The notes under the pieces: model-generated
Databases searched by the model: none
Told to the model about the DNA's origin: nothing
What the model saw: only the letters and a program-made list of their open reading frames with translations
Program-made: the position numbers and the translations under genes
DNA from: Promethearchaeota archaeon
GTDB lineage: Archaea; Asgardarchaeota; Lokiarchaeia; Sigyniarchaeales; SOKP01
Direction: 5' to 3'
Assembly: GCA_016839745.1 (NCBI GenBank)
Contig: JAEOTS010000147.1
Coordinates: 1 to 43,468 of the forward strand
Length of the DNA stretch: 43,468 nt
Shown here: piece by piece, positions 34,727-42,375 of the stretch
How positions within the stretch are numbered: the stretch's first letter is position 1
How the letters are laid out: each line of letters starts with the position of its first letter

Positions 34727-36294
34727 TAATTCTCGCCCCCTAAGTTCAATTCTTTTGACATGATTTCCAAGAAGGGGTTAAAATATTTGTTGCTTTTGAG
34801 AATAACGCCGTCTAATCCTTTCCCACCACCAATTGGTCTTTTTATCTGTGCGAAGATCCCTTTTTCAATTGTCTTGAATAACCCTTCCTTTTCAATCTTG
34901 GTTAGAAGTTCAAGAGCTTTATTTAATACTTCGCTTGCGCGTTGCTGTATTATTCCCCCTTCCTTAAATGTGATCTCGTCTCCTAAATCTTTCATATTTT
35001 TAAAAATATAACGCGCGTTTTCAATGGATAAAGCCCGATCTGACATGAATGGTGTGTGAATTGCTTCCGTTAACATTCCTAGTAGGTGAATTCTCTGGTT
35101 TGTGAGGATAGTAATAATGTTAAACAATGCATCTTGTACGTGACCTTTAAAGATGTTTCCCGTCATGTATTTTGTAGGGGGCATGTATTTTAACGGAACA
35201 TTTGGGAAAATTTCTCGAGCCATTTGCGCTTGGGCGAGTTCAAAGATGAAACCATTCTCCAAATCAGGATTCATCTCAAATGCATGTCCTAAACCCATTT
35301 GCTCTTCACTTAATCCGGCTAATTTGGCAAATTGCTCGTTAATGAATTGCGATGCGAGTACTGTATGTGCCGCTTCATACGCGTCATCTGTGGTAAGATA
35401 ATTGTCCTCGCCAGTATTGATAATTGCACCTGCATAAGCATTTATCATCCTTGAAAAATGTTGATCAACCATCGTTCTTTGCATGTTTATATCCCGAAAT
35501 AAAATTCCATACAACGCATCGTTTAGCATCATATCAACTCTCTCGAAAGCGCCCATGGCAGCAATTTCGGGCATACAAAGTCCCGAACAATAATTAGTGA
35601 GTCTTATATATCTACCTTCTTCTTTACTCACTTCATCTAAAGCGGACCTCATTAGACGGAAATTTTCTTGAGTGGCATAAGTCCCTCCAAAACCTTCTGA
35701 TGTGGATCCATAAGGCACATAATCTAATAAACTCTGCCCCGTAGATCTTATTACCGCAATGACATCTGCACCTTGTCTTGCTGCAGCTTTTGCTTGAACA
35801 ACATCCTCAAAAATATTACCAGTAGCAACAATTAGATAAATTAACGGTTCACCTTTTTCCCCGTAAGTATGAATTAATTCTTCTCTGTTTTGTTTGTTTC
35901 GCTTGATAATATTCAGATTTTTCTGAATTATAGAGGATAAAGAATTTTTTATTTCGTTGACGTTGTCTAAAGGATGCTCTGTCATGTTTAATTGTTCTTG
36001 AGAGACCATTTCTGCAATATTTTGGGGCGATTTATGAGTATGCAAAATAGTATTTCCAAGGTATAGAGCAATACCATTATTAAGTAATCCTGATTGTTGA
36101 ACGTGATCTACTACAATATTGGGTAATGGTACTCCAAATTCATCAACCCCATCGATCCCTAATAATCTACAAATAGTTCTTTCAATTGTAGTAGTCGTGT
36201 GTTTATCTATAAACTTTTGCGTATCGATAACTATATTTCTCGCTATTTTTCTCGCACTTTCTACTATTTTAAAATCCAAATTTAATTTATTCAT
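34726..36294 (-). CDS. kamD: Lysine 5,6-aminomutase, alpha subunit
   Basis: A 522-residue protein, close to the usual 515-520. YGSTSEGFGGTYATQENFRLMR, LTNYCSGLCMPEIAAMGAFERVDMMLNDALYGILFRDINMQRT and GHAFEMNPDLENGF are strongly conserved KamD stretches that form the TIM barrel binding the PLP-substrate complex and cobalamin. It works as a complex with KamE, encoded next. It starts at ATG 36294. The other kam genes of the window (kamB, kamA) are on the same strand almost 5 kb upstream, separated by the inositol block. Confidence 0.96.
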   Translation of the reverse strand: MNKLNLDFKIVESARKIARNIVIDTQKFIDKHTTTTIERTICRLLGIDGVDEFGVPLPNIVVDHVQQSGLLNNGIALYLGNTILHTHKSPQNIAEMVSQEQLNMTEHPLDNVNEIKNSLSSIIQKNLNIIKRNKQNREELIHTYGEKGEPLIYLIVATGNIFEDVVQAKAAARQGADVIAVIRSTGQSLLDYVPYGSTSEGFGGTYATQENFRLMRSALDEVSKEEGRYIRLTNYCSGLCMPEIAAMGAFERVDMMLNDALYGILFRDINMQRTMVDQHFSRMINAYAGAIINTGEDNYLTTDDAYEAAHTVLASQFINEQFAKLAGLSEEQMGLGHAFEMNPDLENGFIFELAQAQMAREIFPNVPLKYMPPTKYMTGNIFKGHVQDALFNIITILTNQRIHLLGMLTEAIHTPFMSDRALSIENARYIFKNMKDLGDEITFKEGGIIQQRASEVLNKALELLTKIEKEGLFKTIEKGIFAQIKRPIGGGKGLDGVILKSNKYFNPFLEIMSKELNLGGEN

Positions 36295-36346
36295 GTGAAC
36301 TTCATCTCTAAAGATAATTTTAATAATCTAATGTCTAAATTATAAG

Positions 36347-36628
36347 TTGTCACTAAAAAAAATTAAAAAAAAATTACTGAGGAGTGCATTCAAACTTCTT
36401 TCCGTTAATTCTGTTAATGTGTTGATCGTTTATTCATTTTTTTTACTTTTTTGCTTCCTAGCGATTTTTTTGTTGCGATTAAATAATATCCGTGAGTCAT
36501 TTTTTATCATTATCCTAATCTTTGATCTGAAAATTCTATTAGGAATTATTTACCGATTTACTTCATTTGTAAATAAGGTTACTCATCTTCCATTTCATCA
36601 ATATCTTTTTGACATTCTTCACATATAA
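36347..36628 (+). CDS. Possible small hydrophobic protein (doubtful)
   Basis: A 93-codon frame from TTG 36347, divergent from kamD. A basic start (MSLKKIKKKLLR) is followed by two or three hydrophobic segments, ending FHQYLFDILHI. It looks like a small membrane protein, but the AT-rich composition can produce such frames by chance, the start is weak and I know no relative. It covers a spacer otherwise free of genes. Confidence 0.3.
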   Translation: MSLKKIKKKLLRSAFKLLSVNSVNVLIVYSFFLLFCFLAIFLLRLNNIRESFFIIILIFDLKILLGIIYRFTSFVNKVTHLPFHQYLFDILHI

Positions 36629-36671
36629 AAAATATAGAGAAATTCCAGAAATGTGTTGCTAATATATCCCG

Positions 36672-36779
36672 TTATTTCCTTCCTAACGGAAAATAACCCC
36701 ATAACCAATATTTTATTAAATTAGGTGGCCATTTTACTTTAATCCGTTTAGCACAGATAACGCAATATATTTTACACAT
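36672..36779 (-). CDS. Possible 35-residue CxxC microprotein
   Basis: A very short frame from ATG 36777-36779, 6 bases after the stop of the 95-residue gene, encoding MCKIYCVICAKRIKVKWPPN and 15 further residues. CxxxCxxC at the N-terminus looks like half a zinc ribbon, and the rest is Trp/Lys-rich. Close spacing to the gene upstream supports translation; its tiny size keeps confidence low. Confidence 0.35.
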   Translation of the reverse strand: MCKIYCVICAKRIKVKWPPNLIKYWLWGYFPLGRK

Positions 36780-36785
36780 AATTAC

Positions 36786-37073
36786 TCAATCGTCTTTTAC
36801 TGTCTTATTTTTATTTAATATCCTTTCACGGTATAAATCTTTCTGTTCCCTTTTTTCTGCTTCTGAAAGGTTTTCAGACGCATCAAATTTTTCTATAACC
36901 GTTGTCAAAAGAATTTCTACCTCATTATCCTCTCTGCGATAAATATGAAGATCTCGACCCAAACTTCCAAATACATAATTGAGTAGAAACTGTCCAAGCC
37001 TCTGATCAGGATAACGACTCCAAGCTCGCTCCAGCAATTGGCAAACCCTTTTAATCCTTTTAGGATCTCTCAT
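36786..37073 (-). CDS. Small conserved-looking protein with WxxxPDxRLGQF motif
   Basis: A 95-residue soluble protein. The first part, RIKRVCQLLERAWSRYPDQRLGQFLLN, resembles small bacterial and archaeal proteins of unknown function with a PDLRLGQL stretch, and distantly the YihD (DUF1040) pattern. The C-terminal third is highly charged and helical. No catalytic residue can be named. It starts at ATG 37073 within the inositol block but has no obvious link to it. Confidence 0.65.
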   Translation of the reverse strand: MRDPKRIKRVCQLLERAWSRYPDQRLGQFLLNYVFGSLGRDLHIYRREDNEVEILLTTVIEKFDASENLSEAEKREQKDLYRERILNKNKTVKDD

Positions 37074-37204
37074 ATTAATTATTAATATTTATTAAGTTAT
37101 TTAATTTATAGTCTGATTTGACAATCTGATTTGTAATGATGATAACCTCAAATCATTTTTATATAATATTTTAAATTTTTGAATTCAAAAGTTGATAAAA
37201 TATA

Positions 37205-37825
37205 TTATTCCAAATCCTTTTCTTTTCTAACCTGATTGATTCGTAAAATAACAGATACATGAGTTAGAATTGAAATTGAAATTAAGCATACTGGAATTGC
37301 CCAATCTGTAAAAAATGCACAAATTCCTGCTAAAAACACAAGAAATAGCCTTGTGTCTCGTCCTTGAATTGTTCTGGAAAAATTAATACCTTCTTTTAAC
37401 TCTACTTTAGCGGCAGTATAACTTATTGAATAGGCTCCTATAATAGTAATTATTCCTAATAAAAAAGCATGTGTAATCAAAAGGACATTAAGAGAGTAAA
37501 ATGTAAGGCCTAAAAATATAAAAACATCAACATATCGATCCATTACAGAGTCAAAGAAACCCCCAAAAAAAGAAGTTCTCCCATTGGCACGGGCTACTTC
37601 CCCATCAGAACCATCAATGATACTTGATATTTGGACAAGGATTCCTCCCATAATAGGAAAATTCATACAAAATAATATTGAACTGATAATCCCAGTTAAA
37701 GCTGATATAATAGATATTAAATTTGGGTTACAATTTGGCCAAAAATACAGAATTAAACTTGTTAATGGACGAGAAAAGTGTCTGTTTATGTATTTTGAAA
37801 CCAGACCATCTCCTTTTGCTGGCAT
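37205..37825 (-). CDS. CDP-alcohol phosphotransferase, DIPP-synthase-like
   Basis: A 206-residue membrane enzyme from ATG 37825 (TTG 37834 adds three residues). It has the complete CDP-alcohol phosphotransferase signature D71-x2-D74-G-x2-A78-R79-x8-G88-x3-D92-x3-D96 and about six hydrophobic helices. The N-terminal KGDGLVSKYINRHFSRPLT stretch resembles the di-myo-inositol-1,3'-phosphate-1'-phosphate synthase part of archaeal bifunctional IPCT/DIPPS enzymes, which joins CDP-inositol to inositol-1-phosphate. An archaetidylinositol-phosphate synthase is the main alternative. An IPCT gene and an inositol-phosphate synthase gene within 2 kb favour the CDP-inositol route. Confidence 0.82.
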   Translation of the reverse strand: MPAKGDGLVSKYINRHFSRPLTSLILYFWPNCNPNLISIISALTGIISSILFCMNFPIMGGILVQISSIIDGSDGEVARANGRTSFFGGFFDSVMDRYVDVFIFLGLTFYSLNVLLITHAFLLGIITIIGAYSISYTAAKVELKEGINFSRTIQGRDTRLFLVFLAGICAFFTDWAIPVCLISISILTHVSVILRINQVRKEKDLE

Positions 37826-37903
37826 TTCTCTCAATTATTTACTTATAATATTATTTATTTAGGATTACTAAAATTTTATTGGATTTAATATCTTTATGAT
37901 CGT

Positions 37904-38710
37904 GTGATAGGAATTTCAATTCGTGCTAATTGGGATTTTGAAAAATTTTTAAATTCAATAATAGACTTGAATATTGATTTCTGTGAAATTCAGCTAGATA
38001 ATCCCATATTTAAATTCCAAAAGCATCAAAGCAAAGCTAAAAAACTTATTGCTAAGCTATATTCAAAAAACTTACAACTTTCATTCCATTTATCATTTAT
38101 TGATTTAAATATTGCTTCATTAGATAATAAAATACGGTGTTATTCAAGTGAAATACTGAGAAAAGAAATAGAGCTTATAAAAACATGGAAACCTCTTTAT
38201 GTTGTTGTACATACTGGAAAGATTAGTGAAACTTTTTATAATATCCCTTCAATAAAAGAACAGGCTCATAAACAACAAATTAAAACAATATCAGAATTAA
38301 TAAAAACCTCTAGCTCTTATTCAATACCATTTGCGATTGAAAACCGGCAAAAATCATTAACAAGTGGTTTGATTGAAAAATTAAGTGATATTCGGTATTA
38401 CAATTGTATTTTCCCTTCTTTATGCTTCTTACTTGACATAGGACACCTTAATACCTTTTATCTTGACTCTAACGCATTGATAGAAGATATTAAACTTATT
38501 TGTAATTTCCCTACAGTTGGAATTCACTTATCAAACAATTTTGGGAAAGATACACACGGAATTTTAGAAGAGGGAACAATTCCTTATATAAAATTGTTTT
38601 CTAAAGTACAAAATCTAAAAAACACACACCTAATAATTGAAAATAGATCATTGAAAGACACTTTACAAAGTTTAGATTTTTTATATAATAAAGTTATAGG
38701 AAAAACATAA
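37904..38710 (+). CDS. TIM-barrel sugar phosphate isomerase/epimerase (AP endonuclease 2 fold)
   Basis: A 268-residue protein from GTG 37904. Metal-site stretches of the xylose-isomerase-like TIM barrel are visible in order: FHLSF, VVHTGK, AIENRQ, LLDIGHLN, GIHLSNNFGKDTHG and LIIENRS (two Glu, Asp and several His ligands). Members isomerise or epimerise sugars, act on inosose, or repair DNA; the lack of endonuclease IV features favours a sugar or inositol substrate. It is divergent from the phosphotransferase gene with about 70 bases between them and precedes the cytidylyltransferase, so a role in inositol chemistry is a fair guess, not a proof. Confidence 0.75.
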   Translation: MIGISIRANWDFEKFLNSIIDLNIDFCEIQLDNPIFKFQKHQSKAKKLIAKLYSKNLQLSFHLSFIDLNIASLDNKIRCYSSEILRKEIELIKTWKPLYVVVHTGKISETFYNIPSIKEQAHKQQIKTISELIKTSSSYSIPFAIENRQKSLTSGLIEKLSDIRYYNCIFPSLCFLLDIGHLNTFYLDSNALIEDIKLICNFPTVGIHLSNNFGKDTHGILEEGTIPYIKLFSKVQNLKNTHLIIENRSLKDTLQSLDFLYNKVIGKT

Positions 38711-39042
38711 TAAAATATATTACAAATAAAAAATCCCTTTTTTATTTAAATTATTATTGTTAAAACAACTTCTTCTTTATTCTAATTAAATTTTTTTTTT
38801 AACTTGTTAAATTAAAACTAAAACTTATATAATTTTTAATCTTATTAGAATTACAAGTGAATAAGTAATTTAAATATGAAAGAATTTTAAAAATGTTTTT
38901 GTAGATTTTTAGAAATATAAAGAGTAATGTTTTGCGATTATATTTACTTGGTTATGGTAAAAATCATCAACAAGAAGTAAATTTTTGAAATTTCAGTAAT
39001 CTTAATCATTTTCCTTATCTACAATTTATAAAGAGGATTATA
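38711..39042. other. AT-rich gene-free spacer with terminator and promoter
   Basis: It holds a ten-T run at 38791-38800 (probable terminator of the TIM-barrel gene), possible TATA stretches (TTATATAAT near 38825-38833 and TTATATTT near 38939-38946) and the start of the 77-bp duplication. No RNA gene or frame was recognised. Confidence 0.5.
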
Positions 39043-39140
39043 GTGATAGATAATAATAAATTAGAAATTTCAGTAATCTTAATCATTTTCCTTATCTACA
39101 ATTTATAAAGAGGATTATAGTGATAGATAATAATAAATTA
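38987..39140 (+). repeat. 77-bp exact tandem duplication over the cytidylyltransferase start
   Basis: Units 38987-39063 and 39064-39140 are identical. Each holds the ribosome site AGAGGA, the GTG start and the first seven codons of the cytidylyltransferase. The copied upstream start at 39043 opens a 21-codon frame. Confidence 0.92.
39043..39108 (+). CDS. 21-residue upstream frame created by the 77-bp duplication
   Basis: GTG 39043 has the same ribosome site and first codons as the true gene. It encodes MIDNNKLEI followed by the hydrophobic SVILIIFLIYNL, and stops at TAA 39106-39108, 11 bases before the real GTG. It could act as a leader that tunes translation of the next gene by coupling; a small membrane peptide is less likely. 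Confidence 0.4.
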   Translation: MIDNNKLEISVILIIFLIYNL

Positions 39141-39938
39141 GAAGGTTTAATTCTAGCAGCGGGTTATTCTAGCCGATTTGAATTTAAAGATAATAGATTT
39201 AAAAAGTATTTTTTAAAATTAAATGATTCGAATATTTTAGGATATATTATCGCTGGTATGAGTAAAACAGGAATAAAAAAAATAAAGATAGTGACAAGTG
39301 AAATATTTAACAAATTAAAACATAAAAAAAGGGTATTTAAATCTGTAGCTCGATCAGGAATTGATCTAAAAAATCTTGAATTATCTTTTATTGAAAATAA
39401 GATACCAGAGAGAGAAAATGGATACAGCCTTTTTTTAGGTCTTAATACAATTTCCTCAGAATATACTATACTTACGATGGCTGATCATATTTTTTCAAAA
39501 AATGTTTTTTCTAAAATGATAAAGAACTATAAAAAAAAAGATATTCTTTTAGCAACTGATCCAATGGATAATAAAGGATATTACGACAAGGAGGATGCTA
39601 CAAAAGTATATGGAGAAAATTCTTTTATTATTAAAATTGGAAAGGATTTAATGAATTATAACCGATTAGATATGGGAGTATTTATTTTGAAGACTAAAAA
39701 AATTAAAAAAATTAGTAAGGAAGTTGAATCCAATTTTCGTAAATTTGGTGTGTCAGACATTGTTAGATCAGCATTAAATTCAGATTTAAATATTGGTTAT
39801 TCTGATTTTCCGAATACAATTTGGCTAGATATTGATGATCATAAAAAATATCGTCAATTAAAAAGACTTTTTAATAAAACTTCTAGCCTTCATCCTTTTG
39901 CTCTTAACACGAAACCTACTGTGGTGAATTATTATTAG
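39120..39938 (+). CDS. CTP:inositol-1-phosphate cytidylyltransferase (IPCT-like)
   Basis: A 272-residue nucleotidyltransferase from GTG 39120. LAAGYSSRF (residues 12-20) is the NTP-binding start; ENGYSLFLG (99-107), TMADHIFSK (119-127), LDMGVFIL and WLDIDDHKKY match the N-terminal half of archaeal bifunctional IPCT/DIPPS enzymes. It would make CDP-inositol from CTP and L-myo-inositol-1-phosphate. Here the two halves are separate genes, the transferase being at 37205-37825. The start region is copied in a 77-bp tandem duplication. Its 3' end overlaps the probable start of the inositol-phosphate synthase gene, so the two are coupled. Confidence 0.82.
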   Translation: MIDNNKLEGLILAAGYSSRFEFKDNRFKKYFLKLNDSNILGYIIAGMSKTGIKKIKIVTSEIFNKLKHKKRVFKSVARSGIDLKNLELSFIENKIPERENGYSLFLGLNTISSEYTILTMADHIFSKNVFSKMIKNYKKKDILLATDPMDNKGYYDKEDATKVYGENSFIIKIGKDLMNYNRLDMGVFILKTKKIKKISKEVESNFRKFGVSDIVRSALNSDLNIGYSDFPNTIWLDIDDHKKYRQLKRLFNKTSSLHPFALNTKPTVVNYY

Positions 39939-41088
39939 TAAAATTAAAATTGCTATTGTTGGACTTGGTAATTGTGCTTGTGCTTTAATTCAAGGAATCC
40001 AATTTTATAGAAATAAAACGAACAAGGATGCTATTGGCCTAATGCATTGGGATATTGGTGGATATTTGCCAAGCGACATTGAAGTTGTTGCAGCTTTTGA
40101 TATAGACCGTAGGAAAGTTGGAATAGATGTATCGATAGCTATTTTTCAACCACCCAATTGTTCTAAAATATTTTGTAAAGATATCCCCAAAACGAAAGTT
40201 ATTGTTAAAATGGGTAAAATTTTAGATAGTTATGCAGATCATATGAATTATTACAATAAAGAATATACATTTATTTTATCTGATCAAAAAGAATCAACGC
40301 AAGAAGAAATAATTCAAGAATTAAAAACTTCAAAAGCAGATATCCTTATAAATTATCTTCCAGTAGGCTCTGAAAAAGCGGCTAAATTTTATACGGAATG
40401 TGCTTTAAAAGCAAAAGTAGGTTTCATTAACTGTATGCCTGTTTTCATTGCGAGCAATCCAATATGGGCTGAGAAATTTAAAAGGGATAACATACCAATA
40501 ATTGGTGATGATATTAAGTCTCAATTGGGAGCAACAATAGTCCACCGAGTATTGACAAATCTTTTTAAAAAACGAGGTGTAAAACTCATGCGTACATATC
40601 AACTTAATACTGGTGGGAACACAGATTTCTTAAACATGCTTGATAGACACAGACTCGCTTCGAAAAAACAATCAAAAACCGAAGCTGTTCAATCACAAAC
40701 AAAAACTAGATTGAAAAATGAAAATATTCATATCGGTCCAAGTGATTGGGTTCCATGGCAAAGAGACAATAAGATATGCTTTATTAGAATGGAGGGAAAC
40801 ATATTTGGCGACATTCCAATAGATATCGAATTACGCCTTTCGGTAGAAGATTCTCCTAATTCTGCGGGAGTGGTTATTGATGCTATAAGATGTATAAAGT
40901 TGGCTCTGGATAGAAATCACGGTGGTGTTTTATATAATCCTTCTTCATACTTTATGAAACATCCACCAATACAATATAGTGATGATGAAGCATTTCAACT
41001 GACAGAAGAATTTATAAATGTTTTCTCAGGAGCAAAAGTTTCTTTAATTGATAAAATGATTAAACAAAATGAACAAAGTGCCGATTAA
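39934..41088 (+). CDS. ino1: myo-Inositol-1-phosphate synthase (actinobacterial/archaeal type), probable ATT start
   Basis: A 384-residue NAD-dependent synthase. LMHWDIGGYLPSDIEVVAAF, INYLPVGSE, PVFIASNPIWA, GDDIKSQLGATIVHR, GGNTDFLNML and WDSPNSAGV-like EDSPNSAGVVIDAIR match Mycobacterium Ino1 along its length. It converts glucose-6-phosphate to inositol-1(3)-phosphate. The first ATG (40042) would remove the Rossmann NAD loop, yet the in-frame sequence upstream encodes exactly that loop (KIKIAIVGLGNCACALIQG). No ATG, GTG or TTG lies between this and an in-frame TGA at 39925. ATT 39934 has GGTGA six bases before it and is the best start, overlapping the cytidylyltransferase stop. Confidence 0.88.
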   Translation: MSKIKIAIVGLGNCACALIQGIQFYRNKTNKDAIGLMHWDIGGYLPSDIEVVAAFDIDRRKVGIDVSIAIFQPPNCSKIFCKDIPKTKVIVKMGKILDSYADHMNYYNKEYTFILSDQKESTQEEIIQELKTSKADILINYLPVGSEKAAKFYTECALKAKVGFINCMPVFIASNPIWAEKFKRDNIPIIGDDIKSQLGATIVHRVLTNLFKKRGVKLMRTYQLNTGGNTDFLNMLDRHRLASKKQSKTEAVQSQTKTRLKNENIHIGPSDWVPWQRDNKICFIRMEGNIFGDIPIDIELRLSVEDSPNSAGVVIDAIRCIKLALDRNHGGVLYNPSSYFMKHPPIQYSDDEAFQLTEEFINVFSGAKVSLIDKMIKQNEQSAD

Positions 41089-41157
41089 TAACTTTAGGAA
41101 AATTTGGATTCTTATTCCACCAAGAAGAATAGCAGTACCATAAATATAATGGCTCTT

Positions 41158-41174
41158 TTACTTCTATTAGAAGT
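41158..41174. terminator. Hairpin between convergent genes
   Basis: ACTTCT-ATT-AGAAGT (41160-41174), flanked by CTCTTTT and TAGAG. It lies between the ends of the inositol-phosphate synthase and kamB genes; its role as a terminator is only likely. Confidence 0.35.
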
Positions 41175-41197
41175 TAGAGTCTAAAAGGTAGTGCACC

Positions 41198-42256
41198 TTA
41201 AAGGCATAAGTTGTCACAAGGACCAAGATTGAATATAGGAACGTTAATTCTCTCTTGTAATGACCTTATGAACTGGTTATTTTCAAATTCATACCCGAGT
41301 GGTGAAGTGTGATTAATTGTAATTGCAATTAAATTAATTCGATCTAGTACCTTTAAGCAACCCCCCTTTTTTATAAATTTATGGAAAACTTGCTTACTAA
41401 TAAATAATTTAGTAGGATCTGTGGCGATTACAGTTAAATTTTTTACTTTTTTATTGGATATGTATTCATCTAAAATGCTATCGGTAATCGCTCCCTTTAT
41501 TACCAGGTATTTAGTGCCTTTTGTTAATTGGTTAAAAATTACTTTAGACGATCCTAAAGCCGTAGATTCTCCTAACTTATTAAACGAATCATCATCATTT
41601 ATAATTCCTACCTTAGCAGTGAGCAAGATTTCGTTACTGATTTTTCTGATTTTATCGTCCTTAACCAACTCTAAGCTAAACAAATTGTAAATATGGGATG
41701 TTAAATCGACAACCCTTTCCATGTTTCTGGACACAGAAGCTCCCGTAGATAGGATGGTTGCATCAGAAATAATTGGCGTTGCAAACGATCTTCTATCAAA
41801 TGCACCATCGATAAAAATCACTTCGCAACCTACTTCTTTCATATCGTTACATAATTCCTTTAATTGTTTATTCATTGATGGGCCTGCTAGCTCAATATAT
41901 CCTTTATTCTTTGCTTTGTAAATGTTGATGTTCCCAAGTGGCGTAGTGAAATCAGTATTTTTAACAAATTCGGTTTCTATATCGCTATTCTTCAATGATT
42001 GCTCTGCTGTTGCAAAAATTGTTCCCTTTTCAATTATTATCTTAGGTTTTGGAAGTTCTGTAATCGCATCGTAAGGTTCTCCATCTCGACCAATGGAAGT
42101 TACTCCAATTGTATGCTTCTCCCTTAACAGATTAATAATGTGATTTAATGTGGTGGTTTTACTTACATTTTTAGCTAAACCAATAATTGATATGACCTTA
42201 TACTGCTTAATAGCATTTATTAAAAGAGCAGGAAATTCTTCATTGCCAGACAACAT
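41198..42256 (-). CDS. kamB: Lysine 5,6-aminomutase reactivase-type protein KamB
   Basis: A 352-residue protein of the KamB type encoded in lysine fermentation clusters and thought to help reactivate lysine 5,6-aminomutase. The N-terminal IIGLAKNVSKTTTLNHI is a P-loop in position (residues 24-40), but the usual Gly before Lys33 is Ser32, so nucleotide binding may be changed. VEVIFIDGAFDRRSFATP-like GCEVIFIDGAFDRRSFA and LSTGASVSRNMERVV are further recognisable stretches. It starts at ATG 42256 and lies about 120 bases after kamA on the same strand. The MutS-like partner KamC is not in the window. The family name is from memory. Confidence 0.72.
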   Translation of the reverse strand: MLSGNEEFPALLINAIKQYKVISIIGLAKNVSKTTTLNHIINLLREKHTIGVTSIGRDGEPYDAITELPKPKIIIEKGTIFATAEQSLKNSDIETEFVKNTDFTTPLGNINIYKAKNKGYIELAGPSMNKQLKELCNDMKEVGCEVIFIDGAFDRRSFATPIISDATILSTGASVSRNMERVVDLTSHIYNLFSLELVKDDKIRKISNEILLTAKVGIINDDDSFNKLGESTALGSSKVIFNQLTKGTKYLVIKGAITDSILDEYISNKKVKNLTVIATDPTKLFISKQVFHKFIKKGGCLKVLDRINLIAITINHTSPLGYEFENNQFIRSLQERINVPIFNLGPCDNLCL

Positions 42257-42375
42257 CTGTGTTTCAAATAATTAAAGGAGGATATGATTTTAAAGTATGT
42301 CAAATTAACATTTCCACAGATTTAAAATTTTATTAAAGATCTCTTTAAGCGTTTCAGTAAAAAGGTTTAAAACTT

